Shown one piece after another: positions 24,627 through 31,850 of a stretch of 64,000 bases of DNA. The notes below the pieces were generated by a model. The model saw only the letters and a program-made list of their open reading frames with translations. It was not told the DNA's origin and made no database searches. Where the stretch lies: contig NZ_CP102355.1 in assembly GCF_009696685.2 (NCBI RefSeq), forward strand, positions 434,001-498,000. Reading direction: 5' to 3'. The first letter of the stretch is position 1. The number at the start of each line of letters is the position of its first letter. Position numbers and translations under genes: made by a program. This stretch comes from Paracoccus sp. SMMA_5_TC (GTDB lineage: Bacteria > Pseudomonadota > Alphaproteobacteria > Rhodobacterales > Rhodobacteraceae).

Positions 24627-25327
24627 CCCCGCCGCCGCGAGCCCTGCAGCCGGGCGACACCCACCCGTCGGGCCGCCCGCCCAGGTTGGCCGCGCTGCGG
24701 CCAACCTTTCCCGCATCTGCATGTGCGGGACCGGGCCTCGGGGGAGGTTTGGGGTAAAGTCTTGCGCATCCTTTCGACGGTCGAAGAACCGGCCCGGCCG
24801 CCCCCGTTCCCTTCTCGGGTCGAATCTGGATCTGCACGGCACCCCGACCTGCACCTCTGATGACAGCCCCCTGGCCTTTCGCCGCCTGTTGGCGCGAAGC
24901 CGCGCGCAGGATGCCCGTGCCGGAACCGCCTCATGTCCTGACGCTGGTTCTTGTGCAACACAGCGCCGGGCGGTGGGCCCGGGGATGCGCGCGGGCTGGA
25001 CATGATCCTGGCCGCGCGGCGTGCAATTGCTGTCCGCCCCCGCCTTGCAACCGGATCCGCTTTGCTGCCGGGACCGATGCTGCGCCGCACTGGTGCCTTG
25101 GGCAGCCCCCCTACACCCCACGAACCAGGGATCGCGGGAATCTTGCGTTCTTGCCACAATTGCGGCGACAGAAGGCCCGCCGCCGACCCCGCAGCCGTCG
25201 CGCTACGGAAAGAGCGTCCTCTCCCGACCGCCAGCCGATCGCAGGAATATCTCCTTTTGCATGCTTTTCCCGTCACGCATTCCCCGCTAGAAAGCGGCGG
25301 CGCCGGCCAGCCAAGAGGAGCCCGACG
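24627..25327. other. About 700 bases without a supported gene
   Basis: Between gltB and the CDF exporter. It begins with the gltB terminator hairpin and a second short dyad (CCCGCA/TGCGGG near 24710-24729). Open frames on both strands here encode Arg/Pro/Cys-rich sequence without domain character. The end carries the exporter ribosome site AAGAGGAG. I see nothing else that I can support; it may be decayed coding sequence. Confidence 0.5.
24683..24707 (+). terminator. gltB terminator
   Basis: Perfect 11-base inverted repeat (AGGTTGGCCGC, loop GCT, GCGGCCAACCT) about 55 bases after the gltB stop, followed by TT. Stable stem and position support intrinsic termination, although the T-run is short. 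Confidence 0.7.
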
Positions 25328-26215
25328 ATGTCCCGCACCGAAAAGATCGCTATCGGCAGCATCGTCGTCGGCCTGGTGGTGCTGGCCTTGAAGGCCGCGG
25401 CCTGGTGGCTGACCGGGTCGGTGGCCCTGCTGTCGGATGCGATGGAAAGCACAGTCAATGTCGCCACCGCCATCGCCGCGCTGATTGCCATTCGTATCGC
25501 CGCCAAGCCCGCCGACAAGGATCACCCTTACGGCCATCACAAGGCCGAATTCTTCAGTGCGGTGCTGGAAGGTGTCATGATCATTGTGGCCGCGCTGCTG
25601 ATCCTGCGCGAGGCATGGGCAGCCTTTCAGGCGCCGCGAATGCTGGATGCCCCGATCGAAGGGCTGCTGATAAACGTCACGGCCAGCGTGCTGAACGGAT
25701 TGTGGTGTTGGGTGCTGATTTCCCGGGGCCGGCAACTGCGCTCGCCAGCACTGGTTGCCGATGGCCGGCACCTGCTATCGGATGTCATCAGCTCCGTGGG
25801 CGTCGTGATCGGGGTGGCCCTGGCGCTCGTCACAGGCTGGGCTGTGCTGGATCCGGCCCTGGCGGCGCTGGTTGCGGTCAATATCCTGTGGTCGGGTTGG
25901 AAGGTGATGACCAGTTCGCTCTCTGGACTGATGGACGAAGCCGTTTCCGAGGCAACCCTGGACGAGATCCGGGCGACCATCTCGGACACCGCCACCGGCG
26001 CGATCGAGGCGCATGATCTGCGCACTCGCCATGCCGGCCAGCGAACCTTCATCGACTTTCATCTGGTCGTCGACGGTCAGACCACGGTGGATCAGGCCCA
26101 TGATATTTGTGATCGTGTCGAACAGGCCTTGAAATCGCGCTTGCCTGGCGCCCAGATCACCATCCATGTCGAGCCGGAACACAAGGCCAAGCATTCGGGC
26201 GTCCTGGTGATCTGA
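25328..26215 (+). CDS. Cation diffusion facilitator (CDF) metal exporter
   Basis: 295-residue inner-membrane divalent metal/proton antiporter. Six membrane helices are evident in residues 1-205 (IGSIVVGLVVLALKAAAWWL; MIIVAALLILREAW; VVIGVALALVTGW). The transport-site aspartates are in LLSDAMEST and around the HLLSDVISS segment, and the loop DHPYGHHKAEFF is typical of the family. The C-terminal cytoplasmic domain (about 210-295) has metal-type His/Asp positions (EAHDLRTRHAG, IDFHLVVDGQTTVDQAHD). Zn, Fe, Mn or Co cannot be distinguished. Start 25328 follows AAGAGGAG. Single gene. Confidence 0.9.
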   Translation: MSRTEKIAIGSIVVGLVVLALKAAAWWLTGSVALLSDAMESTVNVATAIAALIAIRIAAKPADKDHPYGHHKAEFFSAVLEGVMIIVAALLILREAWAAFQAPRMLDAPIEGLLINVTASVLNGLWCWVLISRGRQLRSPALVADGRHLLSDVISSVGVVIGVALALVTGWAVLDPALAALVAVNILWSGWKVMTSSLSGLMDEAVSEATLDEIRATISDTATGAIEAHDLRTRHAGQRTFIDFHLVVDGQTTVDQAHDICDRVEQALKSRLPGAQITIHVEPEHKAKHSGVLVI

Positions 26216-26613
26216 ACGCAGCGTTTGCCGGTAGGCTTGGCCCCCGCCCAAGAGCCTGCATGCGCAGCGCTTTTCACGGACATCGCCCCGTTGGCCGCCC
26301 GATGCGCCATCCATTTCGCAGCAACCGGCGCTATTGACCGCTAAAGTGAATGAAAGCCATAGTTTCGGGCCAGAAGCCGTTAAGCGACCGATTGGTCAGC
26401 ACTGACGGATCTGGCCAATGACATCGCCTGCTGCTGGATTTACCTGGATATGATCGCGGCGATGCCTGCTTCAGCATGTCCAGGGCCGGTCTCCATCGAG
26501 CATCCGCGCGCGACCTCTCGCAGACTCCGCAAGATGATAACCGACGAGCGTCCCTTGCTTGCTGGGCAAGGCACAGATGGTCCGAGAAAATTGTCGCCAT
26601 TTTGAGCTGCTTT
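26216..26613. other. Noncoding stretch before the IS cluster
   Basis: About 400 bases after the CDF gene and before the terminal repeat of an IS3 remnant. Frames here are short and lack domain features. I see no gene, tRNA or strong hairpin; it may include decayed mobile-element sequence. Confidence 0.4.
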
Positions 26614-26834
26614 TGACCTGCCACGGGTCTTTCATCCAGCCACGACCAGAGCCCTGTGGTCATTTACGCCTGTTGGCGCGGGTTGAGCAATCGCTCGGCG
26701 CGCGGAACTCTCATCGCGTGCCGCGGGTCGGGCGATTGCGGTTGTCAGATGCAGGGCGAAACCTGCGGGGGTCTGGTAGCCAAGGGCCGAGTGGGGCCGC
26801 GCGGTGTTGTAGTAGGTCACCCAGGCGGTGATCA
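26614..26834 (-). mobile_element. IS3-family remnant, 3' end only
   Basis: Right-end fragment of an IS3-family element. It holds the last part of an OrfB transposase and ends at about 26614 with TGACCTGCCACGGGTCTTTC, resembling a terminal repeat immediately after the OrfB stop. It is cut at 26834/26835 exactly where the neighbouring IS3 element begins. Confidence 0.65.
26632..26834 (-). pseudogene. IS3 OrfB C-terminal fragment
   Basis: Encodes LITAWVTYYNTARPHSALGY and then about 45 further residues ending VVAG-stop. The YNTARPHSALGY motif is the C-terminal hallmark of IS3 OrfB integrase-like transposases. The catalytic domain and N-terminus are absent, so it is nonfunctional. Confidence 0.8.
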
Positions 26835-26873
26835 GGTAATCCTCCCCGTATTAACGGGACGCGAGCGTAGCAC

Positions 26874-27208
26874 TCACGCAGCCATTTTCAGCTTCATGGG
26901 GGGGGTGTGGCCACCGATGCTCATGCTGGGGCGGTCGTTGTTGTAGGTCCATAGCCATTCGGTGGCGTTCTGCTGCACTTCTTCGATGGTTTCAAAGATG
27001 TAGAGGTCCAGCCATTCGTGGCGGACCGTCCGGTTATAGCGCTCGACATAGGCGTTCTGCTGGGGCTTGCCGGACTGGATGCAGGTCAGGACGATGCCCT
27101 GCTTCTCAGCCCAGATCGTCAGCGTTGAACTGACATATTCGGGGCCGTTGTCGACCCTGATCGCCAATGGCTTCCCAGCCAGCTCGCGACGCTGATCTGG
27201 CCGTGTCA
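26874..27208 (-). pseudogene. IS3 OrfB with large internal deletion
   Basis: Reads VTRPDQRRELA, the usual OrfB beginning, directly joined in frame to GKPLAIRVDNGPEYVS, which normally lies roughly 190 residues further on. The second catalytic Asp (RVDNGPEY) and the Glu (NAYVERYNRTVRHEWLD) of the DDE triad remain, but the first Asp and the whole helix-turn-helix part are lost. It ends with TPPMKLKMAA like full-length relatives. A product would be made by -1 frameshift from orfA but cannot be an active transposase. Confidence 0.82.
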
Positions 27209-27469
27209 CTTTTTTCCTAGAGCCTTTCGCAGCAGATCGGCCTGCATGCTCAGGTCGGCGAACATACGCTTCAGCCGCCGGTTCTCATCTTCGAGCGACT
27301 TCATCTGGCTCATCATGGATGCATCCATGCCGCCATACTTGGCCCGCCACTTGTAGAACGTCACGCTGCTGATCCCATGATCGCAGCACAGCCCGGGCAC
27401 GGGCATCCCGCCCTTCGCCTGGCGCAACACGCCCATGATCTGGGCTTCAGTGAAACGGATCTTCTTCAT
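27206..27469 (-). CDS. IS3-family OrfA
   Basis: 87-residue DNA-binding transposase subunit, apparently intact. KKIRFTEAQIMGVLRQA and HGISSVTFYKWRAKYGGMD form the helix-turn-helix, and LEDENRRLKRMFADLSMQAD is the leucine-zipper-like coiled coil used for oligomerisation. ATG 27469 has GAGGAG six bases upstream; ATG 27487 is also in frame. The 3' end contains AAAAAAG, the typical site for frameshifting into OrfB. Without an intact OrfB it may only act as an inhibitor. Confidence 0.85.
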   Translation of the reverse strand: MKKIRFTEAQIMGVLRQAKGGMPVPGLCCDHGISSVTFYKWRAKYGGMDASMMSQMKSLEDENRRLKRMFADLSMQADLLRKALGKK

Positions 27470-27539
27470 CGGAATCTCCTCGTTCATCTTGACGAGAAAA
27501 TTCTACTTCCGCATCCCCTTGACCATGGGGAGGATTACC

Positions 27540-27582
27540 GCTCCTTCTGCGCATCCGTTAGCCAGAACAAGTTACTCATCAT
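27540..27582 (-). pseudogene. N-terminal stub of an IS5-family transposase
   Basis: Fifteen codons only (MMSNLFWLTDAQKER), preceded by GGGGGCA. Truncated by the adjacent IS3 element, where a stop follows immediately. Recognised from the LFWLTDAQ motif; too short for certainty. Confidence 0.6.
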
Positions 27583-27640
27583 TGCCCCCGTCAGTTCGGG
27601 AGCTTGACTCACGCAGCCCGGGCAGTCTCAAGCAGATCAA
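27540..27640 (-). mobile_element. IS5-type remnant, 5' end only
   Basis: The minus strand reads ATGATGAGTAACTTGTTCTG, giving MMSNLFWLTDAQKER before it is cut by the IS3 end at 27539. This matches the N-terminus of IS5-family (IS427-like) transposases, which start with close variants of MSxLFWLTDAQ. The sequence just upstream (about 27600-27640) would be the IS terminal region; its outer limit is uncertain. Confidence 0.6.
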
Positions 27641-27660
27641 TCGGGCCTGAGCCTAGTTAT

Positions 27661-27674
27661 GGGGAGGATTATCC
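27661..27674 (-). repeat. Extra copy of the IS3 terminal sequence
   Basis: GGGGAGGATTATCC repeats the right end of the deleted IS3 element (ATGGGGAGGATTA shared, 27526-27537 versus 27660-27671). It lies about 120 bases outside the element with no transposase attached, suggesting a solo end left by a deletion or earlier insertion. Confidence 0.45.
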
Positions 27675-27889
27675 ACTCGACCAACCCAACCGTAATATTC
27701 TTCAGCCGGCTCTGGTATCACCCGGAGGAGCTTGGGTAATAGGCAAAGAGCGAGCAGAAGCTGATCCCCATATCGCGAAATATCAGGCGATTAATCAAGC
27801 AAGTCACGCAGCAGAGAATAAATAGCAGAATTCGGTATTCCGGATTAAAATTTTCGCTGTGTTGCGCATCCACGTTTACACCCGTGCTA
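27675..27889. other. AT-richer noncoding stretch between IS cluster and flagellar genes
   Basis: Visibly less GC-rich than the rest of the window, with no supported gene. It is the spacer between the mobile-element mosaic and the last flagellar gene of the minus-strand run. Confidence 0.5.
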
Positions 27890-28666
27890 TTACCCCCGGA
27901 ACAGGGCAAGTATCGGTGCCTCTCTGCGGCCATCTTCTGAGTTCTGCTGCATCACAAGGTATCGTGTCAGCAATTTGTCCAGATTTTCCGGGAGAGCAAG
28001 CCTGGACAGATCGCTGGTGCCAAAAAACCTTTCGCTAGCATTTTTAACCTCTGCCAGTTGCCGGTCTATGGGCAATCGCATGAACTGCGCCGACCATCCA
28101 AAGGCACCCTCGAATACCTTTCGTAACGGTTTGGACGCCAGTATCTGATACCATTTGGCGTCGTTGCTTGAAGCAGACTTCGCCATTTCCGGAAGTTCGC
28201 GTTGTGCGTTCATTGCAAGCTCAATCTCCGAATGATTCTTTCCAACCGCCTTTTCGAATAACCTCTGCTGAAACTTTTCAGAAATATCGAGTATCTGTCT
28301 TGAGGAAAATCCTGAAAAATCGCTTCGCCACAGACCCAATTCCCGACTCAAGTTGGCATATCTTTTATCCGACAATCGGCCAGCAAGACTGGTCCGGTCG
28401 TCAGGATTGGACTCCAGAACCTTCTTGACAAAGTATCGGTTGTTGATATCATCCGCGAGACCGAATGCAGTCAATATCACCGAGCGCAATCGGTAATCGC
28501 CGAGGATATCATCTGCGCTTCCAATTCGTGAAGCATTATCCGAGAAATATCTGATGTCGCCCTGAATTTGTCGGTTGGCCGAAAACATGGCGTTCTGCTG
28601 CGGCATCGTTCTTTGCAGCATTTTCCAGCCAGCATAGCCGCCTTGTGCCAATCTGACTTGATACAT
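27890..28666 (-). CDS. DUF1217 family flagellar protein
   Basis: 258 residues matching DUF1217 proteins found in flagellar clusters of alphaproteobacteria: RLRSVILTAFGLADDINNRYFVKKVLES is the core, followed by DKRYANLSRELGLW and a C-terminal LLTRYLVMQQ...PILALFRG. No enzymatic motif or signal peptide. The role in flagellar assembly is not established. It lies 47 bases downstream of flaF in the place where flbT is often found. Codon use and base composition are less GC-rich than neighbours outside the flagellar block. Confidence 0.85.
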   Translation of the reverse strand: MYQVRLAQGGYAGWKMLQRTMPQQNAMFSANRQIQGDIRYFSDNASRIGSADDILGDYRLRSVILTAFGLADDINNRYFVKKVLESNPDDRTSLAGRLSDKRYANLSRELGLWRSDFSGFSSRQILDISEKFQQRLFEKAVGKNHSEIELAMNAQRELPEMAKSASSNDAKWYQILASKPLRKVFEGAFGWSAQFMRLPIDRQLAEVKNASERFFGTSDLSRLALPENLDKLLTRYLVMQQNSEDGRREAPILALFRG

Positions 28667-28713
28667 CTATTTCACCGGAACTTGTCAGGGCAATGGTTTT
28701 TTGGCTTCACCGA

Positions 28714-29076
28714 TTATTCCAGGTTACCGCGCAAACCCTTCATTATTGCCAGGTTGATATCCACAAGAACATCTGCATCTGCGACGCCGTCAAACACCAA
28801 GCTGCCGTGCCTGAGCGAAAACCGGGCCAATGAAAGCAAGGATATTTTTAAATCCTGCGGCAGCCTATTCCCCGCAGCCAACAGGTCATCCTGAAAGCGT
28901 GACCACAGCCTGTTGTTGGCATCTATCGCTTTCACCAATAACAAGCGGTCGTCCTGTCGAATGGCGGTTTGCAGTTCCCGGGTAATTCCCGCGATTACCT
29001 TGTATTCGATTTCACGATAGGTGCCGATGCCGCTATTGGCATCCCGAAAGGCGTCCGCGGCGGAAAGGAACGACAA
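28714..29076 (-). CDS. flaF: Flagellar biosynthesis regulator FlaF
   Basis: 120 residues of the FlaF family, needed for flagellin synthesis or secretion in Caulobacter and relatives: YREIEYKVIAGITRELQTA, AIDANNRLWSRFQDDLLAAGNRLP and LISLARFSLRH-like SLLSLARFSLRHG. The frame begins with TTG at 29076; the only later Met codon is near the C-terminus, and GTGAGG lies seven bases upstream, so TTG is the likely start. It lies 55 bases after the flagellin gene, its normal partner. The usual antagonist flbT is not adjacent. Confidence 0.88.
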   Translation of the reverse strand: MSFLSAADAFRDANSGIGTYREIEYKVIAGITRELQTAIRQDDRLLLVKAIDANNRLWSRFQDDLLAAGNRLPQDLKISLLSLARFSLRHGSLVFDGVADADVLVDINLAIMKGLRGNLE

Positions 29077-29131
29077 GGCGCAACCTCACTAAGAGAAAGT
29101 TATGGCGGGCGCTTGCGCGCCCGCTCCAAAA

Positions 29132-29974
29132 TCACTTGAAGAGCGACAGGATCGTTTGCGGCGCCTGATTGGCGATCGACAGGGCCTGAACGCCCAATTG
29201 CTGTTGCGTCTGCAGGGCTTGAAGGCGCGCCGAAGCTTCTTCCATGTCGGCGTCAACTAGGGCGCCAATACCGGACTTCAGCGAGTCTGCCAGTTTGGAG
29301 ACGAAATCGGACTGCTGGTTGATCTGTTTGGCCGCAGTGCCCAAAGCGGCGGCCTGTGTATTGACGATATCCAGCAAGTCTTCGATTTCCCCGATCGCCG
29401 TTTGGGCGGTCGTGCTGTCGGTAATCGTGGTGATCGTAGCACCCTCGATATCGGTCTCGAAATCGGCAGAGTTGATGGTGATCGAGTTCTTGGATGTTTG
29501 CACCGTACCGGAGGTGCGATCCAGCGAGGCCAGAACGGTGAAGGTGGTCTGGCCAGGAACAGGGTTGGTCTTGAGCAGGTTGACCCCATTCATTTGCGAA
29601 CCGTCGATGATCTGAGTGATCTGGTTCTTCAACGAAACAATCTGATCGTTGATGGTGCCGAAATCGTTGGCATCGCTGCCGGCGCCGATTGCCAGGTTCT
29701 TCATCTCGACCAGACGCTTCTGGATTTCCTCGGCACCGCTGCGTGCCGTGGCCACAACAGCCTCGGCGAGTTTCAGGTTGCTCTGCACGGCCTTGAAGGC
29801 CGATTCGTCGCTTTCCATCACTTTCGAGATTGCCCAGACGGCGGCATTGTCCTGGGCGGTGGCGACCTTCTTGCCGGTCGAAATTTCATCCTGGGTCTTG
29901 GCCAGGTTGGCGTTGATCCCCTTCAGCGTCTGAAGCGCGACCATCGCACTGTTGTTCGTCAGGATACTGGACAT
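29132..29974 (-). CDS. fliC: Flagellin
   Basis: 280-residue flagellin. The N-terminal D0/D1 helix (SILTNNSAMVALQTLKGINANLAKTQ with STGKKVATAQDNAAVWAIS) and C-terminal D0 helix (ASARLQALQTQQQLGVQALS, then IANQAPQTILSLFK) are intact, and the variable centre is short, as in alphaproteobacterial flagellins. I prefer the second of two adjacent ATGs (29974), since GGAGGT sits at a good distance. A weak sigma-28-like match (TTAAAT near 30101-30106 and GCCATGAG near 30080-30087) lies about 110 bases upstream. Confidence 0.95.
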   Translation of the reverse strand: MSSILTNNSAMVALQTLKGINANLAKTQDEISTGKKVATAQDNAAVWAISKVMESDESAFKAVQSNLKLAEAVVATARSGAEEIQKRLVEMKNLAIGAGSDANDFGTINDQIVSLKNQITQIIDGSQMNGVNLLKTNPVPGQTTFTVLASLDRTSGTVQTSKNSITINSADFETDIEGATITTITDSTTAQTAIGEIEDLLDIVNTQAAALGTAAKQINQQSDFVSKLADSLKSGIGALVDADMEEASARLQALQTQQQLGVQALSIANQAPQTILSLFK

Positions 29975-30119
29975 CATTTACCTCCGAAAGAAATGAGATT
30001 TGCTGCGGTCGAACATTTGACGCGGCAAGGCATTGGCGGGTTTGTCGTGCCGGCCTGCCATGGCTGGATCAAGGCATGACTCATGGCCGGAAGGCAAACG
30101 ATTTAATCCAGCAGATTTC

Positions 30120-30440
30120 TTAAAATCCTTTCCTTTGAACCTGCCGGACAGGATGACGACAAACCTTGCCGAGATCATCGTAAACACGCATCTCTGCATG
30201 GTCTGATCTGATCTCCTGGATGTTGGCCAATGCCTGGCGAAAAGCTGCATCCAGAAAGATTGCCCGCGTCTTAATATCGCGCAACAGACCAGCCAATGGG
30301 CTGCCTTCGTCCCTGCTTATTTCAGGAATCGGCAATCTGGCAAGTTCCTCGATCCAGATCGCGGCATCTTCATGCTTGCCCTCGATCTGGGCTTTCTGAA
30401 CCTGACTGGCGATGGATAGCGGATTCCTGATTCGAGCCAT
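30120..30440 (-). CDS. Small protein of unknown function in the flagellar cluster
   Basis: 106 residues, mostly helical and charged, with no signal peptide, membrane segment or known motif. It starts two bases beyond the stop of the CheL-like gene, so they are surely cotranscribed, and precedes the flagellin gene. By position it may be a flagellar chaperone or assembly factor, but sequence alone does not show this. Confidence 0.65.
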   Translation of the reverse strand: MARIRNPLSIASQVQKAQIEGKHEDAAIWIEELARLPIPEISRDEGSPLAGLLRDIKTRAIFLDAAFRQALANIQEIRSDHAEMRVYDDLGKVCRHPVRQVQRKGF

Positions 30441-30442
30441 GA

Positions 30443-30646
30443 TCAGACCAGACCTAGATCTATCCGCGCTGCAAGCATCTGTGCGTATCGCTCTATCAAT
30501 AACGAAGAAAATTGACCGCCGTTGAAGTCTTCAGCGGCTGTGCATTTAAGCATCTCGGCCAGAAATACCTGCTCCAGCCCGTCCGCGGAAGCCCGAGCGG
30601 ACCGGACATTGGCTGTCGTCGGCGCAGAAGTTTCCACAATTTTCAT
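30443..30646 (-). CDS. CheL/FlgJ-type rod-binding protein (short)
   Basis: 67 residues resembling the rod-binding domain: LEQVFLAEMLKCTAAEDF and GGQFSSLLIERYAQMLAARI match the conserved FLxxMLK...Q....L...YAxxLA pattern of CheL and the FlgJ N-terminus. Shorter than the usual ~100 residues and without the peptidoglycan hydrolase domain. AAGGAG lies eight bases upstream of the ATG. It is the first gene of the minus-strand run, divergent from fliK across about 97 bases that must contain promoters both ways. Confidence 0.7.
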   Translation of the reverse strand: MKIVETSAPTTANVRSARASADGLEQVFLAEMLKCTAAEDFNGGQFSSLLIERYAQMLAARIDLGLV

Positions 30647-30742
30647 GATTTTCTCCTTTCACAGGGAAAAATACAGCCGAACAGTAAATATTTGGTAATG
30701 ATGCCAAGGCATGCTGAGGGCAGATTTCCCAGGACAGACCCG

Positions 30743-31849
30743 ATGCCGTTTGCGTTCATGATTTCCCGGCTTGCTCCGTTGCCGATCGCCCCAGATCCCT
30801 GCGCCCCGGCGGATACCGCATCCGTCCAGGGTTCAAGTGAGCTGGCCGACGCATTCCTGCGCCAGGTCGAGGCGCCGAGCGGCTGCCCCAAGGACGTAGG
30901 CAGGCTTGACCACCCGCGAATGCAGGATCAGACCGAGGATCAGGATGCCCCACCCTTGGGTGGCACAGCAGACCAGCAATCCGACGCGCTGGGGCAAGCT
31001 GCAGCACCTGCATCCCAAGGTGCCACTGGCGATCCGGAACCGCAGGCGCAGGGCGAAAGCAGTCTTGATGTGCAGGTATCCGCTGAGAGTGAGGCTGCCA
31101 TCGCTGCGGCGCCTTCCCTTGCCAAGCCTGCCGCCGAACCCATCGCGGCCAGACATGACCGTGCGGGAGGCGAATCGATATCGACGACGCCTGCGGCCTC
31201 GGGGCCGCTTTCATCCCCCCTGGGCGGGTTTGCCGCATCCAGGGCAGAAGCCATTGGCACGCAGGCTGTGGTCACAGACCCTCAAGGCGCCGAAGCGGAA
31301 AATGATGCCGAGCACAGTCTTCCCGCGCCCATGATCGCATCGGTCCTTGACGGGCCCGCTCTGCTCGATCAGTTCGCCGCCGCAGTGGCCGAGATCACCG
31401 CCCCCTTGCCGTCACCGGACCGACAACCGCCGCCTGCGCACTCTGCCCCTGCACAGCTGCATTCCGACGAACGTCCTGCCGTGCCAATCCATCGGCCCGA
31501 AGAGATGAATCTGCAACCACTTCATGGCGCCGAACTGACCTTCGACGCCGATGATCTTGGCCTTATACGAATGGCCATAAATCGATTTGACGATGGCACC
31601 ATTACGGTCATGTCGGATCGGCAAGAGGTTCTGGAGTTCTTGCGACGCAATTCGGAAATCCTGCACGCCGAGTTGAAGCAGGGCGGCAGCGAAGCGCAGG
31701 TGGTCTTTTCCAACGGAATGGGCGGTGGTCGTCGCGATCAGCACCGCGCCGGCAGCGGGCGAGGCGACGCCGTGACGGTTGCCCCCGAACCGGTCGCCAC
31801 GCCTGCCACACCGCCGGTTTCATTCACACGAATCAGTCTGAGGTACTGA
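30743..31849 (+). CDS. fliK: Flagellar hook-length control protein FliK
   Basis: 368-residue secreted ruler/switch protein. The N-terminal two-thirds is low-complexity (Ala, Pro, Gln, Glu), typical of FliK; the C-terminal domain near residues 255-330 has ELTFDADDLGLIRMAINRF, ITVMSDRQEVLEFLRRNSEIL and HAELKQGG, corresponding to the substrate-specificity switch domain. ATG 30743 follows AGGACA at good spacing; ATGs at 30698 and 30701 are alternatives. Followed one base later by flgD. Confidence 0.85.
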   Translation: MPFAFMISRLAPLPIAPDPCAPADTASVQGSSELADAFLRQVEAPSGCPKDVGRLDHPRMQDQTEDQDAPPLGGTADQQSDALGQAAAPASQGATGDPEPQAQGESSLDVQVSAESEAAIAAAPSLAKPAAEPIAARHDRAGGESISTTPAASGPLSSPLGGFAASRAEAIGTQAVVTDPQGAEAENDAEHSLPAPMIASVLDGPALLDQFAAAVAEITAPLPSPDRQPPPAHSAPAQLHSDERPAVPIHRPEEMNLQPLHGAELTFDADDLGLIRMAINRFDDGTITVMSDRQEVLEFLRRNSEILHAELKQGGSEAQVVFSNGMGGGRRDQHRAGSGRGDAVTVAPEPVATPATPPVSFTRISLRY

Positions 31850-31850
31850 C

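Larger units (their letters stand above)
26835..27539 (-). mobile_element. Internally deleted IS3-family element with both ends
   Basis: About 705 bases bounded by perfect 13-base inverted ends GGTAATCCTCCCC (26835-26847) and GGGGAGGATTACC (27527-27539). It carries an apparently complete orfA and an orfB lacking its central part, so the element is much shorter than a normal IS3 member. The orfA/orfB junction keeps the AAAAAAG slippery site for -1 frameshifting. No target duplication is visible: the left flank is another IS3 remnant and the right flank an IS5-type remnant. It could move only if a full-length relative supplied transposase. Confidence 0.8.

Noticed and set aside
24860..25327. 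In-frame upstream extension of the CDF exporter
   Set aside because: Arg/Pro/Cys-rich, unlike any exporter N-terminus; the ATG at 25328 has a clear AGGAG and begins the first membrane helix region.
26331..26663. 110-codon minus-strand frame near the IS cluster
   Set aside because: Crosses the IS3 remnant end in another frame and has no recognisable motif.
27604..27825. 73-codon plus-strand frame between IS remnants and flagellar genes
   Set aside because: No ribosome site or family similarity; it spans the solo IS end.
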